Virus record (IMG/VR): IMGVR_UViG_3300030109_005647
Location: 74,596 to 138,595 of that record
Source of the DNA: a virus
Reading direction: 5' to 3' (one strand)
Length of the DNA stretch: 64,000 nucleotides
The position numbers and the translations under genes are program-made. The notes below the pieces were generated by a model. It was given only the letters and a program-made list of their open reading frames with translations. It did not search any database and was not told the origin of the DNA. Positions 27,759 through 35,762 of the stretch are shown piece by piece. Every line of letters begins with the position of its first letter. The stretch's first letter is position 1.

Positions 27759-30035
27759 TTAGCATTTTTGTTGTAATGAGTTGTTACTTCCCACTCCCTC
27801 CACTGTTTTTACTTTTTTACCTGCTTTTACTTCTTCTTCGCTTGGTCTTGTACCGGGAAGCAGACTAAGAACTAAATCTCTATAAGCCTTCTTCTCTTTT
27901 CCAGTTCTATAGTGTACTTTATGACCACCGGTTGGATTAAGTCCTGCAGCAATAGCAGCTAGTTTAATTTTTCTTGTTTGTTCAAAAACAGAGAAATATC
28001 TGATTTTGTATTGAGCAGCCTTTCGTATTTGAGCTTTATCCATAGCCTCGCGGCGTTTTTTTAAACCGCTATTATCACCACCAGCATCAGGATTTTGACC
28101 ATAAGGAGGACCAAGGACAACAACATTAGTGCCCCCTGACTGTAGGGATGCTAACTTTTTATAAAGTTTTTCCAGTTCTTGATCCCAAGCTCCACCAGGC
28201 TTTAAACTTTTTGAATTAGCTTTAGCAGAACTGGCGTCGTTTCCTCCACAAGATCCAAAAATGACTGCGACAGCTTTTTGAGACGTCACAGAAGTCAATG
28301 CTGTGCCGCCCTTATTAGATTTTGAAGTTGGACCATTTAAATTACTTGACTGAGGACCGACTGCCTTTCTTCCATCTACCGCCTGCCAGCTTATTTTTGA
28401 ACCAGGATAGTTCTTTTTTGCCCAAGCCAATATCGCGCCTTTGTTGGCATTTGTATTTGAATCTCCATATATATAAACTACTTTTCCATTCGCTTTAGCG
28501 GAATCTACTGCTGCTTGTGCTTTTTCATTAGCCTTTGCCACAACATTAGGAGTCTGTTCGGTTGTCTCTACTTCATTTGGTTTTTTTAAATTTTCATCGT
28601 TTTTGCTTGCTTCTGTTTTGGATTTATACCAACTGGGGTAATAGGACTCTTTCGCTTTCTTAGCTTTCGCTTTCTTAGCTGCCGCTTCAACTTCCTCGGC
28701 TGATGGATCAGGAGAATCAACCTCAACTACTGTTGTTGCTGTTGTTGTGCTTGGCACTGATACTTGCGAGCCGGTTTGTCTTTGTTTATCCAAGTCGGAT
28801 ATAGCTTTCATTTTTGCGCCATATTTACAAATAGATCTTGGTTGACCGTTGTAAAATTTTCCCATTGAACACCAATCAAAAGTTTGCATAGCTTTTAAAA
28901 GGTATTGATTTCCACTTTTTGATTTTTTAACAACCGTACAAAACTTAATAAGCGCGTCGGCTTGTGCCTCTACTGATCTTGTCATGCCTATGGCACAGTC
29001 TTTTGGATCTTTATAGCCTAAAGCTTTTGGGACACCTCCCCACGGATGAATTTGGAAAATACCCCATGATGTGTTTGCGTACGCACCTTTGTCCCAAAGC
29101 GATCTCCCTTGTCCCCAAATTCCAGTGCTATTGGTAAATCTTTTACCAGCCCAAGTTACATTTGGCTGTTTTTTAAAAACTGCTCGATACTTTTTAGTCC
29201 AATGGTTGCTTATCATAAAAAGAAAATGCGGCATTTTATTTAAATCGGCTTCACCGTTCCAGTTATTTGCTTTTGGCTTACGACCACCAGTTTCAGTAAT
29301 TATAAATCCCCTAATGAGTGAGATGTCGCAATTCAATGTTTGTGATATATGTTTTAATACAGGAAGAGGAATATTTCTATCTAACGCTTCTAATTTACCA
29401 AGTAAGCTGCGAGTACCAAATTTATGACCATTGGTTCCACCGCCGGTGGCACCTTTCATGGCGCACTCGCCAAAGTGACCCGATGCTGCTAACCTTCTTG
29501 CTACAGCGTCAAATCCTGCACCAGCTAAAGGAAACTCAAATAATGGATCAGTTAACGTTACAGGATCTCCAAAACTTACAGCGACTTTAGCTCCAGGGGT
29601 CGGAGTTTCACCTAGATAATCATATGATTTAAAAATACCTAAATTTGCTACAATATCTTCAATTTTTTTAACATAATCATCATAACCAGCTTCTCCAGGC
29701 TGTTTAAGATCTGGGGTTTCTATATGTGTTAACGAGGGTACATTGACGATTGCCAAAAACGGTTCAAAATTTTCACTTTGTATGTTTTCTTCAGATAGTT
29801 TTACGCTAGCCAATAGTGGATCAAAAAACAAGTTCCCCGCTGTGGATAAGCCATCTGGAAATACTTGTGCTATGAAGTCCCCATAAAATATATTTTTTGA
29901 TTTATAGCTATCGCTCTGTGCTTGGCTTTGCGCTTGATTTTTTAACCATCCAACAAAATCTCCATTTATCTTGTCAAAAGGGACTGAATCTACGGGGGTG
30001 CTAGTATTATTTAAGAAAGAACGATTTTTTGCCAT
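27759..30035 (-). CDS. Tail-associated muramidase fused to SGNH-type hydrolase
   Basis: A 758-residue two-enzyme protein. Residues about 205-410 match the N-acetylmuramidase (PF11860-like) fold, with likely catalytic Glu in FIITETGG (about residue 248), then TSWGIFQIHPWGG and TFDWCSMGKFYNG; it would cut peptidoglycan glycan strands during infection. After a charged, Ala/Lys-rich linker, residues about 518-725 resemble an SGNH/GDSL hydrolase: GDSN (Ser, about 524), GSCGGND (Asn, about 600) and GGHKVHY (His, about 705). The usual Asp before the last His is not obvious. The N-terminal 200 residues include an OB-like stretch (GAKVAVSFGDPVTL), as in hub lysozymes such as gp5. It begins the baseplate block. 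Muramidase activity is likely, esterase activity plausible. Confidence 0.85.
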   Translation of the reverse strand: MAKNRSFLNNTSTPVDSVPFDKINGDFVGWLKNQAQSQAQSDSYKSKNIFYGDFIAQVFPDGLSTAGNLFFDPLLASVKLSEENIQSENFEPFLAIVNVPSLTHIETPDLKQPGEAGYDDYVKKIEDIVANLGIFKSYDYLGETPTPGAKVAVSFGDPVTLTDPLFEFPLAGAGFDAVARRLAASGHFGECAMKGATGGGTNGHKFGTRSLLGKLEALDRNIPLPVLKHISQTLNCDISLIRGFIITETGGRKPKANNWNGEADLNKMPHFLFMISNHWTKKYRAVFKKQPNVTWAGKRFTNSTGIWGQGRSLWDKGAYANTSWGIFQIHPWGGVPKALGYKDPKDCAIGMTRSVEAQADALIKFCTVVKKSKSGNQYLLKAMQTFDWCSMGKFYNGQPRSICKYGAKMKAISDLDKQRQTGSQVSVPSTTTATTVVEVDSPDPSAEEVEAAAKKAKAKKAKESYYPSWYKSKTEASKNDENLKKPNEVETTEQTPNVVAKANEKAQAAVDSAKANGKVVYIYGDSNTNANKGAILAWAKKNYPGSKISWQAVDGRKAVGPQSSNLNGPTSKSNKGGTALTSVTSQKAVAVIFGSCGGNDASSAKANSKSLKPGGAWDQELEKLYKKLASLQSGGTNVVVLGPPYGQNPDAGGDNSGLKKRREAMDKAQIRKAAQYKIRYFSVFEQTRKIKLAAIAAGLNPTGGHKVHYRTGKEKKAYRDLVLSLLPGTRPSEEEVKAGKKVKTVEGVGSNNSLQQKC

Positions 30036-30038
30036 CCT

Positions 30039-30335
30039 TTATTTTTCCCCTTGGATTACGTCAAAAAGCTCTCTTTTGTCGTCTTCCGATAGTTCTACAC
30101 TAGAATCAGTTTTCTTAGCCATAATGGACGTAAGTTTTACTAATTGTTCATTGGATCTTTGTAAAGTTTCTACATACTTGGCTGCGATCAAACCTAAATC
30201 TTTGTGAGTTTCTTGACCATTGGTGATTTCTGCAAAAACTTGTGTGAGGAGTGTGGCTGTGATATCGCGATCGTCGCGAATATTGTCTATTGCTTCTTTA
30301 ATGTAGACCTCTAGGTCCTTTACTGATCGTCCCAT
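30039..30335 (-). CDS. Small helical hypothetical protein
   Basis: A 98-residue acidic, all-helical protein, unrecognised. It begins MGRSVKDLEVYIKEAIDNI and contains a long helix through LIAAKYVETLQRSNEQLVKL, typical of small coiled-coil partners or adaptor proteins. Its start overlaps the end of the sigma-factor gene by 16 bases, and the muramidase gene starts three bases after its stop, so it links transcription control and tail genes in one operon. A late-transcription cofactor or a small-terminase-like protein are conceivable, but nothing in the sequence supports either specifically. Confidence 0.65.
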   Translation of the reverse strand: MGRSVKDLEVYIKEAIDNIRDDRDITATLLTQVFAEITNGQETHKDLGLIAAKYVETLQRSNEQLVKLTSIMAKKTDSSVELSEDDKRELFDVIQGEK

Positions 30336-31018
30336 TCTTTTTTAAACTCCGCGTATCTCTTACGCACCTTGTTTAGAGAACTTACAACCTGCTTTGTGTT
30401 AAGCCCAGTTATCTCTCTAATATACAAGTAAATAGCTTTTTTGTTAAAAATTTCTATATTACTCGCTTCGTTAAAAAGAATCTCGATTGCTTTAATAGTC
30501 TTCACTTCATTTTCGCGGAGGGGCATCTTTTTCCAACCTTCAATTTCTTTATTAAGGTGTGAGAAAAATTCATGCTTGTTTCTATCTTCAATATAGGTAT
30601 TGTGAACTACTAATTGTTGTATAGTGGTTGTATTTGACTGACCGGAGTGAGTTAGAAAATATTCTTCAAGATGGGTTTCTCTTTTAGCCTTTTTGGAGGT
30701 TTTTTTAACTTCCGCAATGAACCAATTTTTTGAAACAACACTAAAATAGGTGAACGCTTTGGAGCCTTTATCTGGATCGAAGTTGTTTAAAACAGTAATG
30801 AGCCAGTTTTTACAATCGTCTTTGAGTGAGTCAATATTAGGGAGAGATGTGAACTTATAAGTGTAAACTATCTTGTCAACCATTTCGTCAAACACTGGTC
30901 CAATGTATTCTTTGTAAAGCTCGTTGCGGCGCTTGGGCTCTTGCGTTTGACAATACTCCACAATAGCATCTTGATGCTCTCTGCGAAAATAATGGTTTTT
31001 AGTTCTCTTCCTTGGCAT
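30320..31018 (-). CDS. Late-transcription sigma factor, T4 gp55-like
   Basis: A 232-residue RNA polymerase sigma-type protein resembling the gp55 family, which directs host polymerase to TATAAATA-like late promoters. The segment DDCKNWLITVLNNFDPDKG followed by KAFTYFSVVSKNWFIAEVKK is the sigma region 2-type core of this family. The C-terminus has a helix-turn-helix-like region (YLYIREITGLNTKQVVSSL). I chose ATG at 31018 (MPRKRTKNHYF), preceded by GAGGAAGAAG, over an ATG 51 bases upstream whose ribosome binding site would be too close. It overlaps the membrane-protein gene by 20 bases. Confidence 0.85.
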   Translation of the reverse strand: MPRKRTKNHYFRREHQDAIVEYCQTQEPKRRNELYKEYIGPVFDEMVDKIVYTYKFTSLPNIDSLKDDCKNWLITVLNNFDPDKGSKAFTYFSVVSKNWFIAEVKKTSKKAKRETHLEEYFLTHSGQSNTTTIQQLVVHNTYIEDRNKHEFFSHLNKEIEGWKKMPLRENEVKTIKAIEILFNEASNIEIFNKKAIYLYIREITGLNTKQVVSSLNKVRKRYAEFKKEWDDQ

Positions 31019-31289
31019 ACTCTTCTTCCTCTTGTCTAAGGACACGCTGAAAACTTTGGCATTCCTCAACGAGAGATTTTGAGTGACGAAGTAGGTTTCC
31101 TAGTGTTTCGTCGCCATAAAAACGCTCAAGACCATTAACAATGTTAATATGATCTCTGTATTCTTCTAGTGTTTCACTGAAGCCGTCTAATTCTTCTTGA
31201 AAAGTTAAAAACCTCCTTAAGAGTTGAACGATATACCAGACAAAAACAATATTAAGAATGGTTGAGAGAGTCAAGAAAAGGTGTGTCAT
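30999..31289 (-). CDS. Small membrane-anchored coiled-coil protein
   Basis: A 96-residue protein with one N-terminal membrane segment (LFLTLSTILNIVFVWYIVQL, about residues 4-23), then a basic LLRRF stop-transfer patch and a Glu-rich helical tail, probably facing the cytoplasm. The acidic C-terminus ends EEEYAKEEN. This layout is common for small phage inner-membrane proteins of unknown role, such as holin partners or superinfection factors, but length and composition do not fix the function. Its start overlaps the zinc-ribbon gene by four bases (ATGA-type) and its end overlaps the sigma-factor start. Confidence 0.75.
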   Translation of the reverse strand: MTHLFLTLSTILNIVFVWYIVQLLRRFLTFQEELDGFSETLEEYRDHINIVNGLERFYGDETLGNLLRHSKSLVEECQSFQRVLRQEEEEYAKEEN

Positions 31290-31534
31290 CTGCTACTATC
31301 TAGTTCCTTTTTTTGATTTTTGAGATCTTCTTTTGAGTTTTCAATAAACTCATTCGTTAAATCACCAGTTTTTTTCTTTTTTTGCTGTTTATTAGCATTA
31401 TAGGAGAAGTTTGTTGGCTTTCGTCCAATGTTTTTAGAACTACACCAAGGGCATTCATCTATTGATTCGGACATTAAATGGTTTTCTTTCCACTCTCCTA
31501 AACAGTCTCCACACTGATAAACATAAATTGGCAA
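31286..31534 (-). CDS. FmdB-type zinc ribbon protein
   Basis: An 82-residue protein whose N-terminus PIYVYQCGDCLGEWKE followed by ECPWCSSKNIGRKP is an FmdB/CxxC-CxxC zinc ribbon: two cysteine pairs (CGDC near residue 8, CPWC near 28) bind one zinc. Beyond residue 45 it is Lys/Asn/Glu-rich and probably disordered. Such proteins are frequent in T4-like phages and are guessed to bind nucleic acid or transcription complexes. It lies two genes upstream of the late sigma factor. AAAGGAGAG precedes the ATG at 31534. Confidence 0.8.
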   Translation of the reverse strand: MPIYVYQCGDCLGEWKENHLMSESIDECPWCSSKNIGRKPTNFSYNANKQQKKKKTGDLTNEFIENSKEDLKNQKKELDSSR

Positions 31535-31546
31535 TTTAGCTCTCCT

Positions 31547-31780
31547 TTATAGCGTGTCGGGTTGATCGGTAATGACATCCCAATCTGTTGACGACGTTGT
31601 GTTGTCATTAAGTTTCACTAGCGGCGGATTTAAAACAACTAATCCTTCTGGTGAGCTTGTCATCTTAAAATTCTCCAACATTGGAACAATATCAGATTGC
31701 TCCATTAGAGATTTTTGCAGTGCCATCATTAGCGCACCAATAGCTTGTTTTGATAAATTTGTATGTTTTACTTCAGTCAT
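31547..31780 (-). CDS. Small hypothetical protein
   Basis: A 77-residue protein, unrecognised. The first 35 residues are helical (LSKQAIGALMMALQKSLMEQ); the rest is beta-prone (GLVVLNPPLVKL) and ends with a polar Asp/Thr tail. The ATG at 31780 has AAGGAG at seven bases. It follows the UDP-sugar dehydrogenase gene by nine bases and precedes the zinc ribbon by twelve, so it marks the boundary between the glycan island and the transcription genes. No function can be assigned. Confidence 0.6.
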   Translation of the reverse strand: MTEVKHTNLSKQAIGALMMALQKSLMEQSDIVPMLENFKMTSSPEGLVVLNPPLVKLNDNTTSSTDWDVITDQPDTL

Positions 31781-31789
31781 GTTTACTCC

Positions 31790-32629
31790 TTATTCTTCAC
31801 TAACTGCGCGACCTTTAAGCTGTTCCCAGTCTTTTTCTGGTCTTACTTCTAAATTTTTATTCCAAACCGATTTTAACACTGCAGGGTTCATACCTGCTGA
31901 TTCAGCAAAACTGATCAAAGCGTTGATATCTTTTGGAAAACACGAGCCTCCAAATCCAAATTTGCCATCAGGACCAGGGGAGCTAAAATGTGTTTTACCT
32001 ATTCTTTGGTCGTAAAGACCATACTCTACTACTTTATCATAGTCTACGTTTATTTTTTCACATACTTGTCTAATTTCATTAGAAAAACTAACCTTTGTAG
32101 CCAGAAAACAATTAGTAAAGTATTTTACCATCTCTGCTGTGTTTGATCCTGTTTTGATTATGGATGCCGTAGGATAACACTTTCTATAAAGATTCTTAAC
32201 TTTTGTAGTTCCAGGTCTTGGACCACCAATTATAACTCTATTTTGATTTTTAAAATCATTAATAAAATTAGCCTCGGTTAAGAACTCTGGATTAAATAAC
32301 ACTTGTAAATTGTTACATTCTTTGTTAAATTTTTCAGTTGTTCCTGGTAAAACTGTAGATTTTATAACTGCAATGTTGTCGTTGCCAAAAGAGTCTAGCT
32401 TGTAAACCGTTTCAGAGACGATAGATAAGTCACAGTCTCCACTTTTTCTCATCGGAGTGGGAAGGCAAACAAAAATAATCTCTGCCCTCTGGCTTAATTG
32501 TTCAAGAGAATCACAGGTTGATTGTTTAAATTTATCATAAGTTTCAATCTGAACAAAGTCCTTAAAGCCTTCTCTTATGGCAGTTCCAACAAAACCTTGT
32601 CCTACCACTCCAATCGTATTATTTTTCAT
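31790..32629 (-). CDS. UDP-glucose/GDP-mannose 6-dehydrogenase-like, short form
   Basis: Would oxidise a nucleotide sugar at C6 to the uronic acid, using two NAD. The N-terminal Rossmann motif GVVGQGFVGTAI, the VFVCLPTP-type strand, STVLPGTTEKF, NPEFLTEANFI and the catalytic cysteine in FGGSCFPKD (about residue 228) are all present in order. At 279 residues it lacks the C-terminal UDP-binding domain of the usual 390-450-residue enzyme, so its substrate binding must differ or it is inactive. It overlaps the epimerase gene upstream by 11 bases. The pairing with an epimerase suggests supply of an acidic sugar to the phage's glycosyltransferases. Confidence 0.85.
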   Translation of the reverse strand: MKNNTIGVVGQGFVGTAIREGFKDFVQIETYDKFKQSTCDSLEQLSQRAEIIFVCLPTPMRKSGDCDLSIVSETVYKLDSFGNDNIAVIKSTVLPGTTEKFNKECNNLQVLFNPEFLTEANFINDFKNQNRVIIGGPRPGTTKVKNLYRKCYPTASIIKTGSNTAEMVKYFTNCFLATKVSFSNEIRQVCEKINVDYDKVVEYGLYDQRIGKTHFSSPGPDGKFGFGGSCFPKDINALISFAESAGMNPAVLKSVWNKNLEVRPEKDWEQLKGRAVSEE

Positions 32630-33482
32630 TTTTCAACCTCTCAAAGCACTTATTTATTCCTTCTTTAATTGCAACTGATGTTTGCCAGCCAAGTTGTTTT
32701 ATTTTATCAGTCTTAGCACACGTAAATAAAACATCTCCCTTTCTCTTTCCAACATAATCGAACCTAACACTTGGTAGGTTTTTTTGTACTATTTCTTTAA
32801 TTTCATTTAAAGAAATATTTGTCCCGGTGCCAATGTCGTAATGCTCGCCATTAAAATCACCCTTTCTTGTCATCGCAAAAATGTTTGCACGCACAGCATC
32901 AGAGACATGAAGCATGTCTCTACACTGATCTCCCTCTCCTGTGATATACGGATTTACGCCCTTTCTTATACTGTCCATCCAGTTGGCAATTGCAGTGCAA
33001 TAAGGACCGTCTACAGTCTGATCTTCCGAGTATACATTAAAATATCTAAGAGATACTGTATCTAAATCATATAAATCTGAATATAGTTTGCATTCCATCT
33101 CGGATACTAATTTTTGTAAAGCATAGGGACTCGTAGGTCCATTACCATTACCCACAACAGAAGAAGAGCTAGAATAGATAACCCTTTTTGCTCCAACTTG
33201 TTTAGCAAAATCTAAAACACAGCTTGTGCATAAAACATTATTTTCCATCGTTATAACAGGGTTTTCTACACTATAAGCAACGCGTGGGAAACAAGCTAAA
33301 TGAAAAACATATTCTGGTTTGAAATTATAGTAATGAGGGTGAAATTTATCCTTGAGGTCTTTTTTTATGTCATGACCTTCTACCAGATCGATACCTAATA
33401 CCTCGTGACCCGCTTCTTCTAGCGCTTTAACGAGATGGCTTCCTATGTATCCGCGATGACCAGTAACCAAACATCTACTCAT
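32619..33482 (-). CDS. NAD-dependent sugar epimerase/dehydratase
   Basis: Extended short-chain dehydrogenase acting on a nucleotide sugar (UDP-glucose 4-epimerase type; exact substrate unknown). It has the N-terminal TGHRGYIGSHLVKAL Rossmann motif, SSSSVVGNGNGPTSPYALQK with the catalytic Ser, Tyr (about 118) and Lys (about 122), and a substrate-domain segment SLRYFNVYSED. At 287 residues it is slightly shorter than GalE. GGAGAG precedes the ATG at 33482. It is coupled to the dehydrogenase downstream. Activity as an epimerase or a 4,6-dehydratase-like enzyme cannot be separated by eye. Confidence 0.9.
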   Translation of the reverse strand: MSRCLVTGHRGYIGSHLVKALEEAGHEVLGIDLVEGHDIKKDLKDKFHPHYYNFKPEYVFHLACFPRVAYSVENPVITMENNVLCTSCVLDFAKQVGAKRVIYSSSSSVVGNGNGPTSPYALQKLVSEMECKLYSDLYDLDTVSLRYFNVYSEDQTVDGPYCTAIANWMDSIRKGVNPYITGEGDQCRDMLHVSDAVRANIFAMTRKGDFNGEHYDIGTGTNISLNEIKEIVQKNLPSVRFDYVGKRKGDVLFTCAKTDKIKQLGWQTSVAIKEGINKCFERLKNEK

Positions 33483-33489
33483 TTAACTC

Positions 33490-33530
33490 TCCGTGTTTCT
33501 TAAATATTATACATCATCTCATTTAATAAT
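33490..33530 (-). promoter_or_regulatory. Possible sigma70-type promoter before epimerase
   Basis: The 48-base gap upstream of the epimerase gene contains, in coding direction, GATGTATAATATTTAAG, a perfect TATAAT -10 hexamer; the sequence 17 bases upstream is TTAAAT, a poor -35. It may be an early promoter for the last two glycan genes and the downstream transcription genes. It lies in one of the few real gaps of the glycan island. The extreme AT content makes chance matches likely. Confidence 0.3.
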
Positions 33531-34355
33531 TTAATTAATTTTAAATTGATGTGGCTTATCCCAAAAACCTTTAGCTTCGACCATTCTCTCTTCTTCGTAC
33601 ACCAGCTTCTTATTCAAAACATACTCTTCAAAATTTATTATTGGATAAACATCTAGCTTTGTTTTTTTAGATGCATTAAAAAATTTAACGCTTTTGTCTT
33701 TTTCTAAAAACTTTTTATATGCAAGAGAATGTATATTTCTCATCTGATTATTTGCTTTGTATACTTTATTTTCTGGTATATCAGCCCTATAAGATTTATC
33801 AAAGTGGTTAGGATCGCTGGTTGAGCCTCTATCTGCCGTCCAGCCTAAATCGGCGCCTACAAAAATAATTTCATTAAAGCCCATATAATAAGATAACTGT
33901 AGTGCTAAACTTATAGTAGTTGCGCTCTTGTCAATCCTGTCAACAACATTGGTTGAAAAGCAGCTTTCTAGAATATTTCCAGATGTATCCGGCTTGTTTT
34001 CTGACATAGAATCAAACCATTTTATTTGTGGATATTTATTTTTAGGATCGATAGTTGGTTTAAAGATTCGTGCTATAAAGGATGTTGTTTTTGGATCAGA
34101 CGCGGACCTTCTTACTGATTCTGTCCAAGCAGAACCCCACACTGGGTTTCTAACATTAGTAGAAGAAAATAAATAATAAGTTGGTTTCCATTTTGGATTC
34201 TTATCATAAATAAGAGAAATTCTATTCATAGCTATTGTTGTTTCATTTTTTAACAAATCTAAATTAGTTTCAGCTAGACTTGGACCATTTGCTATGATAA
34301 AAACCCTCTGTGCAGTGTGCCTGTCTTTAAATTGTTCAAATACTGTATTTTTCAT
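33531..34355 (-). CDS. DUF115/MptE-like glycan transferase-family protein
   Basis: A 274-residue protein of the DUF115 (6-hydroxymethylpterin pyrophosphokinase MptE-like) group found in glycan clusters, related to the Maf flagellin-glycosylation proteins and with a fold reminiscent of GT29/GT42 sialyltransferases. Visible features are VFIIANGPSLAETNLDLL, then TTIAMNRISLIYDK and KPTYYLF, and the second conserved block ALQLSYYMGFNEIIFVGADL. AGAGGAA precedes the ATG at 34355. It could transfer a CMP-activated sugar, which would fit the CMP-sugar synthetase 6 kb upstream; this is inference. Pterin chemistry is less likely in this setting. Confidence 0.7.
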   Translation of the reverse strand: MKNTVFEQFKDRHTAQRVFIIANGPSLAETNLDLLKNETTIAMNRISLIYDKNPKWKPTYYLFSSTNVRNPVWGSAWTESVRRSASDPKTTSFIARIFKPTIDPKNKYPQIKWFDSMSENKPDTSGNILESCFSTNVVDRIDKSATTISLALQLSYYMGFNEIIFVGADLGWTADRGSTSDPNHFDKSYRADIPENKVYKANNQMRNIHSLAYKKFLEKDKSVKFFNASKKTKLDVYPIINFEEYVLNKKLVYEEERMVEAKGFWDKPHQFKIN

Positions 34356-34356
34356 T

Positions 34357-35052
34357 TTAACTTTCCTCTGTGAACAACATTACTGTTCTTTTATAGTTTA
34401 AACCACTTTTTCTATCCTCATAAGTGTGATAACCGTTTATCCCATTTTTTTTCATTCTATCGATTACATACTTTTTTGTTGGCGTATAATGCAATCCGTT
34501 CCACTCATTAGATTTAGAATTGCCACCATGGTATTTGTATGTTGATTCTTCACTATCTAAAGTTTTAAATTCTAATATTATGTTTTTGCCTATTGCAGCT
34601 AGCTTATCTAAACAAGCATCCATATTTGGTACACGATGTATTAAACCCAAACCAAGAACTATATCAAATTTATTCTTTTCGTCTAATTTGTATAAGTCAA
34701 ACACTTCAAATTTAGTGTTTTCAAGACCATAAACATCTTTAGCAAAATTTGCTCTTTCTATTCTTGTATGATCGGGGTCGATGCCGTAAACCTTTGACAT
34801 TTCTTTTTTCGCTGACATTATAGAAAAATATCCGTCACTGCATCCTACATCAATCATTGTCTTTCCTTTTGGAGATAGGCTTTCTACAATTGGATCTAAT
34901 CTTTTCCATTTGTTTGTATTGAACCCAGGGCTGTTCACTTTATTGCTGACGGTTTTTATTCCCCCTGGAAACTCGTATAAATGATTCCAAGATTTTTCTA
35001 ATTTAAATTTTTTTACTTTTTCTTTTATTTCTTCCTTTGTGTATTTAGACAT
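34357..35052 (-). CDS. SAM-dependent methyltransferase (class I)
   Basis: A 231-residue methyltransferase with the class I motif I MIDVGCSDGYFSIM, acidic motif VYGIDPDH and motif for the adenine pocket FEVFDLY, followed by DIVLGLGLIHRVPN. The substrate is unknown; similar proteins in polysaccharide clusters methylate sugars or lipid-linked intermediates. A good GGAGG site precedes the ATG at 35052, which lies eight bases inside the end of the ParB-like gene. The C-terminal third (RTVMLFTEES) is a short domain typical of CmoB-like and sugar-methyltransferase families. Confidence 0.85.
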   Translation of the reverse strand: MSKYTKEEIKEKVKKFKLEKSWNHLYEFPGGIKTVSNKVNSPGFNTNKWKRLDPIVESLSPKGKTMIDVGCSDGYFSIMSAKKEMSKVYGIDPDHTRIERANFAKDVYGLENTKFEVFDLYKLDEKNKFDIVLGLGLIHRVPNMDACLDKLAAIGKNIILEFKTLDSEESTYKYHGGNSKSNEWNGLHYTPTKKYVIDRMKKNGINGYHTYEDRKSGLNYKRTVMLFTEES

Positions 35053-35758
35053 TTAAATAAACCTCCATAATTTTTTGTGCCTCGGCAGATGTTAGAAATC
35101 CACTTCTGACGGACGCCCAAGACGATGCATCTTTACTATCGTATACTTCCAAAAAGTCACTCTTTTCTCTACCTTGTAACTCTCTTGGTTTTGCAAATTT
35201 TACGCTCTCATAAGATACAGGTAACTCTTGATCTGGAAACAAAGCAAAGAACACAGAAGTGCGATGATTACCACTAACAATATAAAATTTTTTTAAATTA
35301 TTTTTTTTAATAAAGTATCCAGTGATATTTCCTTGTTTGCGATCAGGAAATTGTTTTGGACTATATCCGTTTTCTCTAAAAGAATCAATTAGTTGCTTTA
35401 TCTTTAAAACTTGTTTATAAACAAAATCTTCTGTTTCAAAGCTTATAAACGCAATATCAGTCATTGTTTTTAAGGGTTTTTTGTAAATCCAAGGTAAAAA
35501 TGGATTAGTCACTGTATAATTTTTCAGTTTATCAACCGCATTGTATAAACTATAAATTGAATCTGGAGAATATGAAATGTAATGTTTATACAGTGGGCTT
35601 TCCTTGTAATAAGAAGCGGCATTAAACTTAGTTTCTGCGCTCTCCATATCGATAATTTGTTTTGCTGTTCTATAACAGGGGTTTTTTTCAACACCGATCG
35701 GTATTCTACTTAAATTACAAACATCGGATTTTTTTATTTTAATTAATTGACTATTCAT
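35045..35758 (-). CDS. ParB/sulfiredoxin-fold protein in glycan island
   Basis: A 237-residue protein with the ParB box-II-like motif KFYIVSGNHRTSVFFAL (GNHR, about residue 160), preceded by the strand QGNITGYFI. ParB/Srx-fold proteins bind nucleotides and include nucleases and free-serine kinases such as SbnI. Related proteins occur in LPS and exopolysaccharide clusters, where a kinase or modification role is thought possible. No helix-turn-helix DNA-binding domain of chromosomal ParB follows, so plasmid partition is unlikely. No clear ribosome binding site precedes the ATG at 35758. The function is not established; the fold assignment is moderate. Confidence 0.6.
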   Translation of the reverse strand: MNSQLIKIKKSDVCNLSRIPIGVEKNPCYRTAKQIIDMESAETKFNAASYYKESPLYKHYISYSPDSIYSLYNAVDKLKNYTVTNPFLPWIYKKPLKTMTDIAFISFETEDFVYKQVLKIKQLIDSFRENGYSPKQFPDRKQGNITGYFIKKNNLKKFYIVSGNHRTSVFFALFPDQELPVSYESVKFAKPRELQGREKSDFLEVYDSKDASSWASVRSGFLTSAEAQKIMEVYLNV

Positions 35759-35762
35759 TTTT

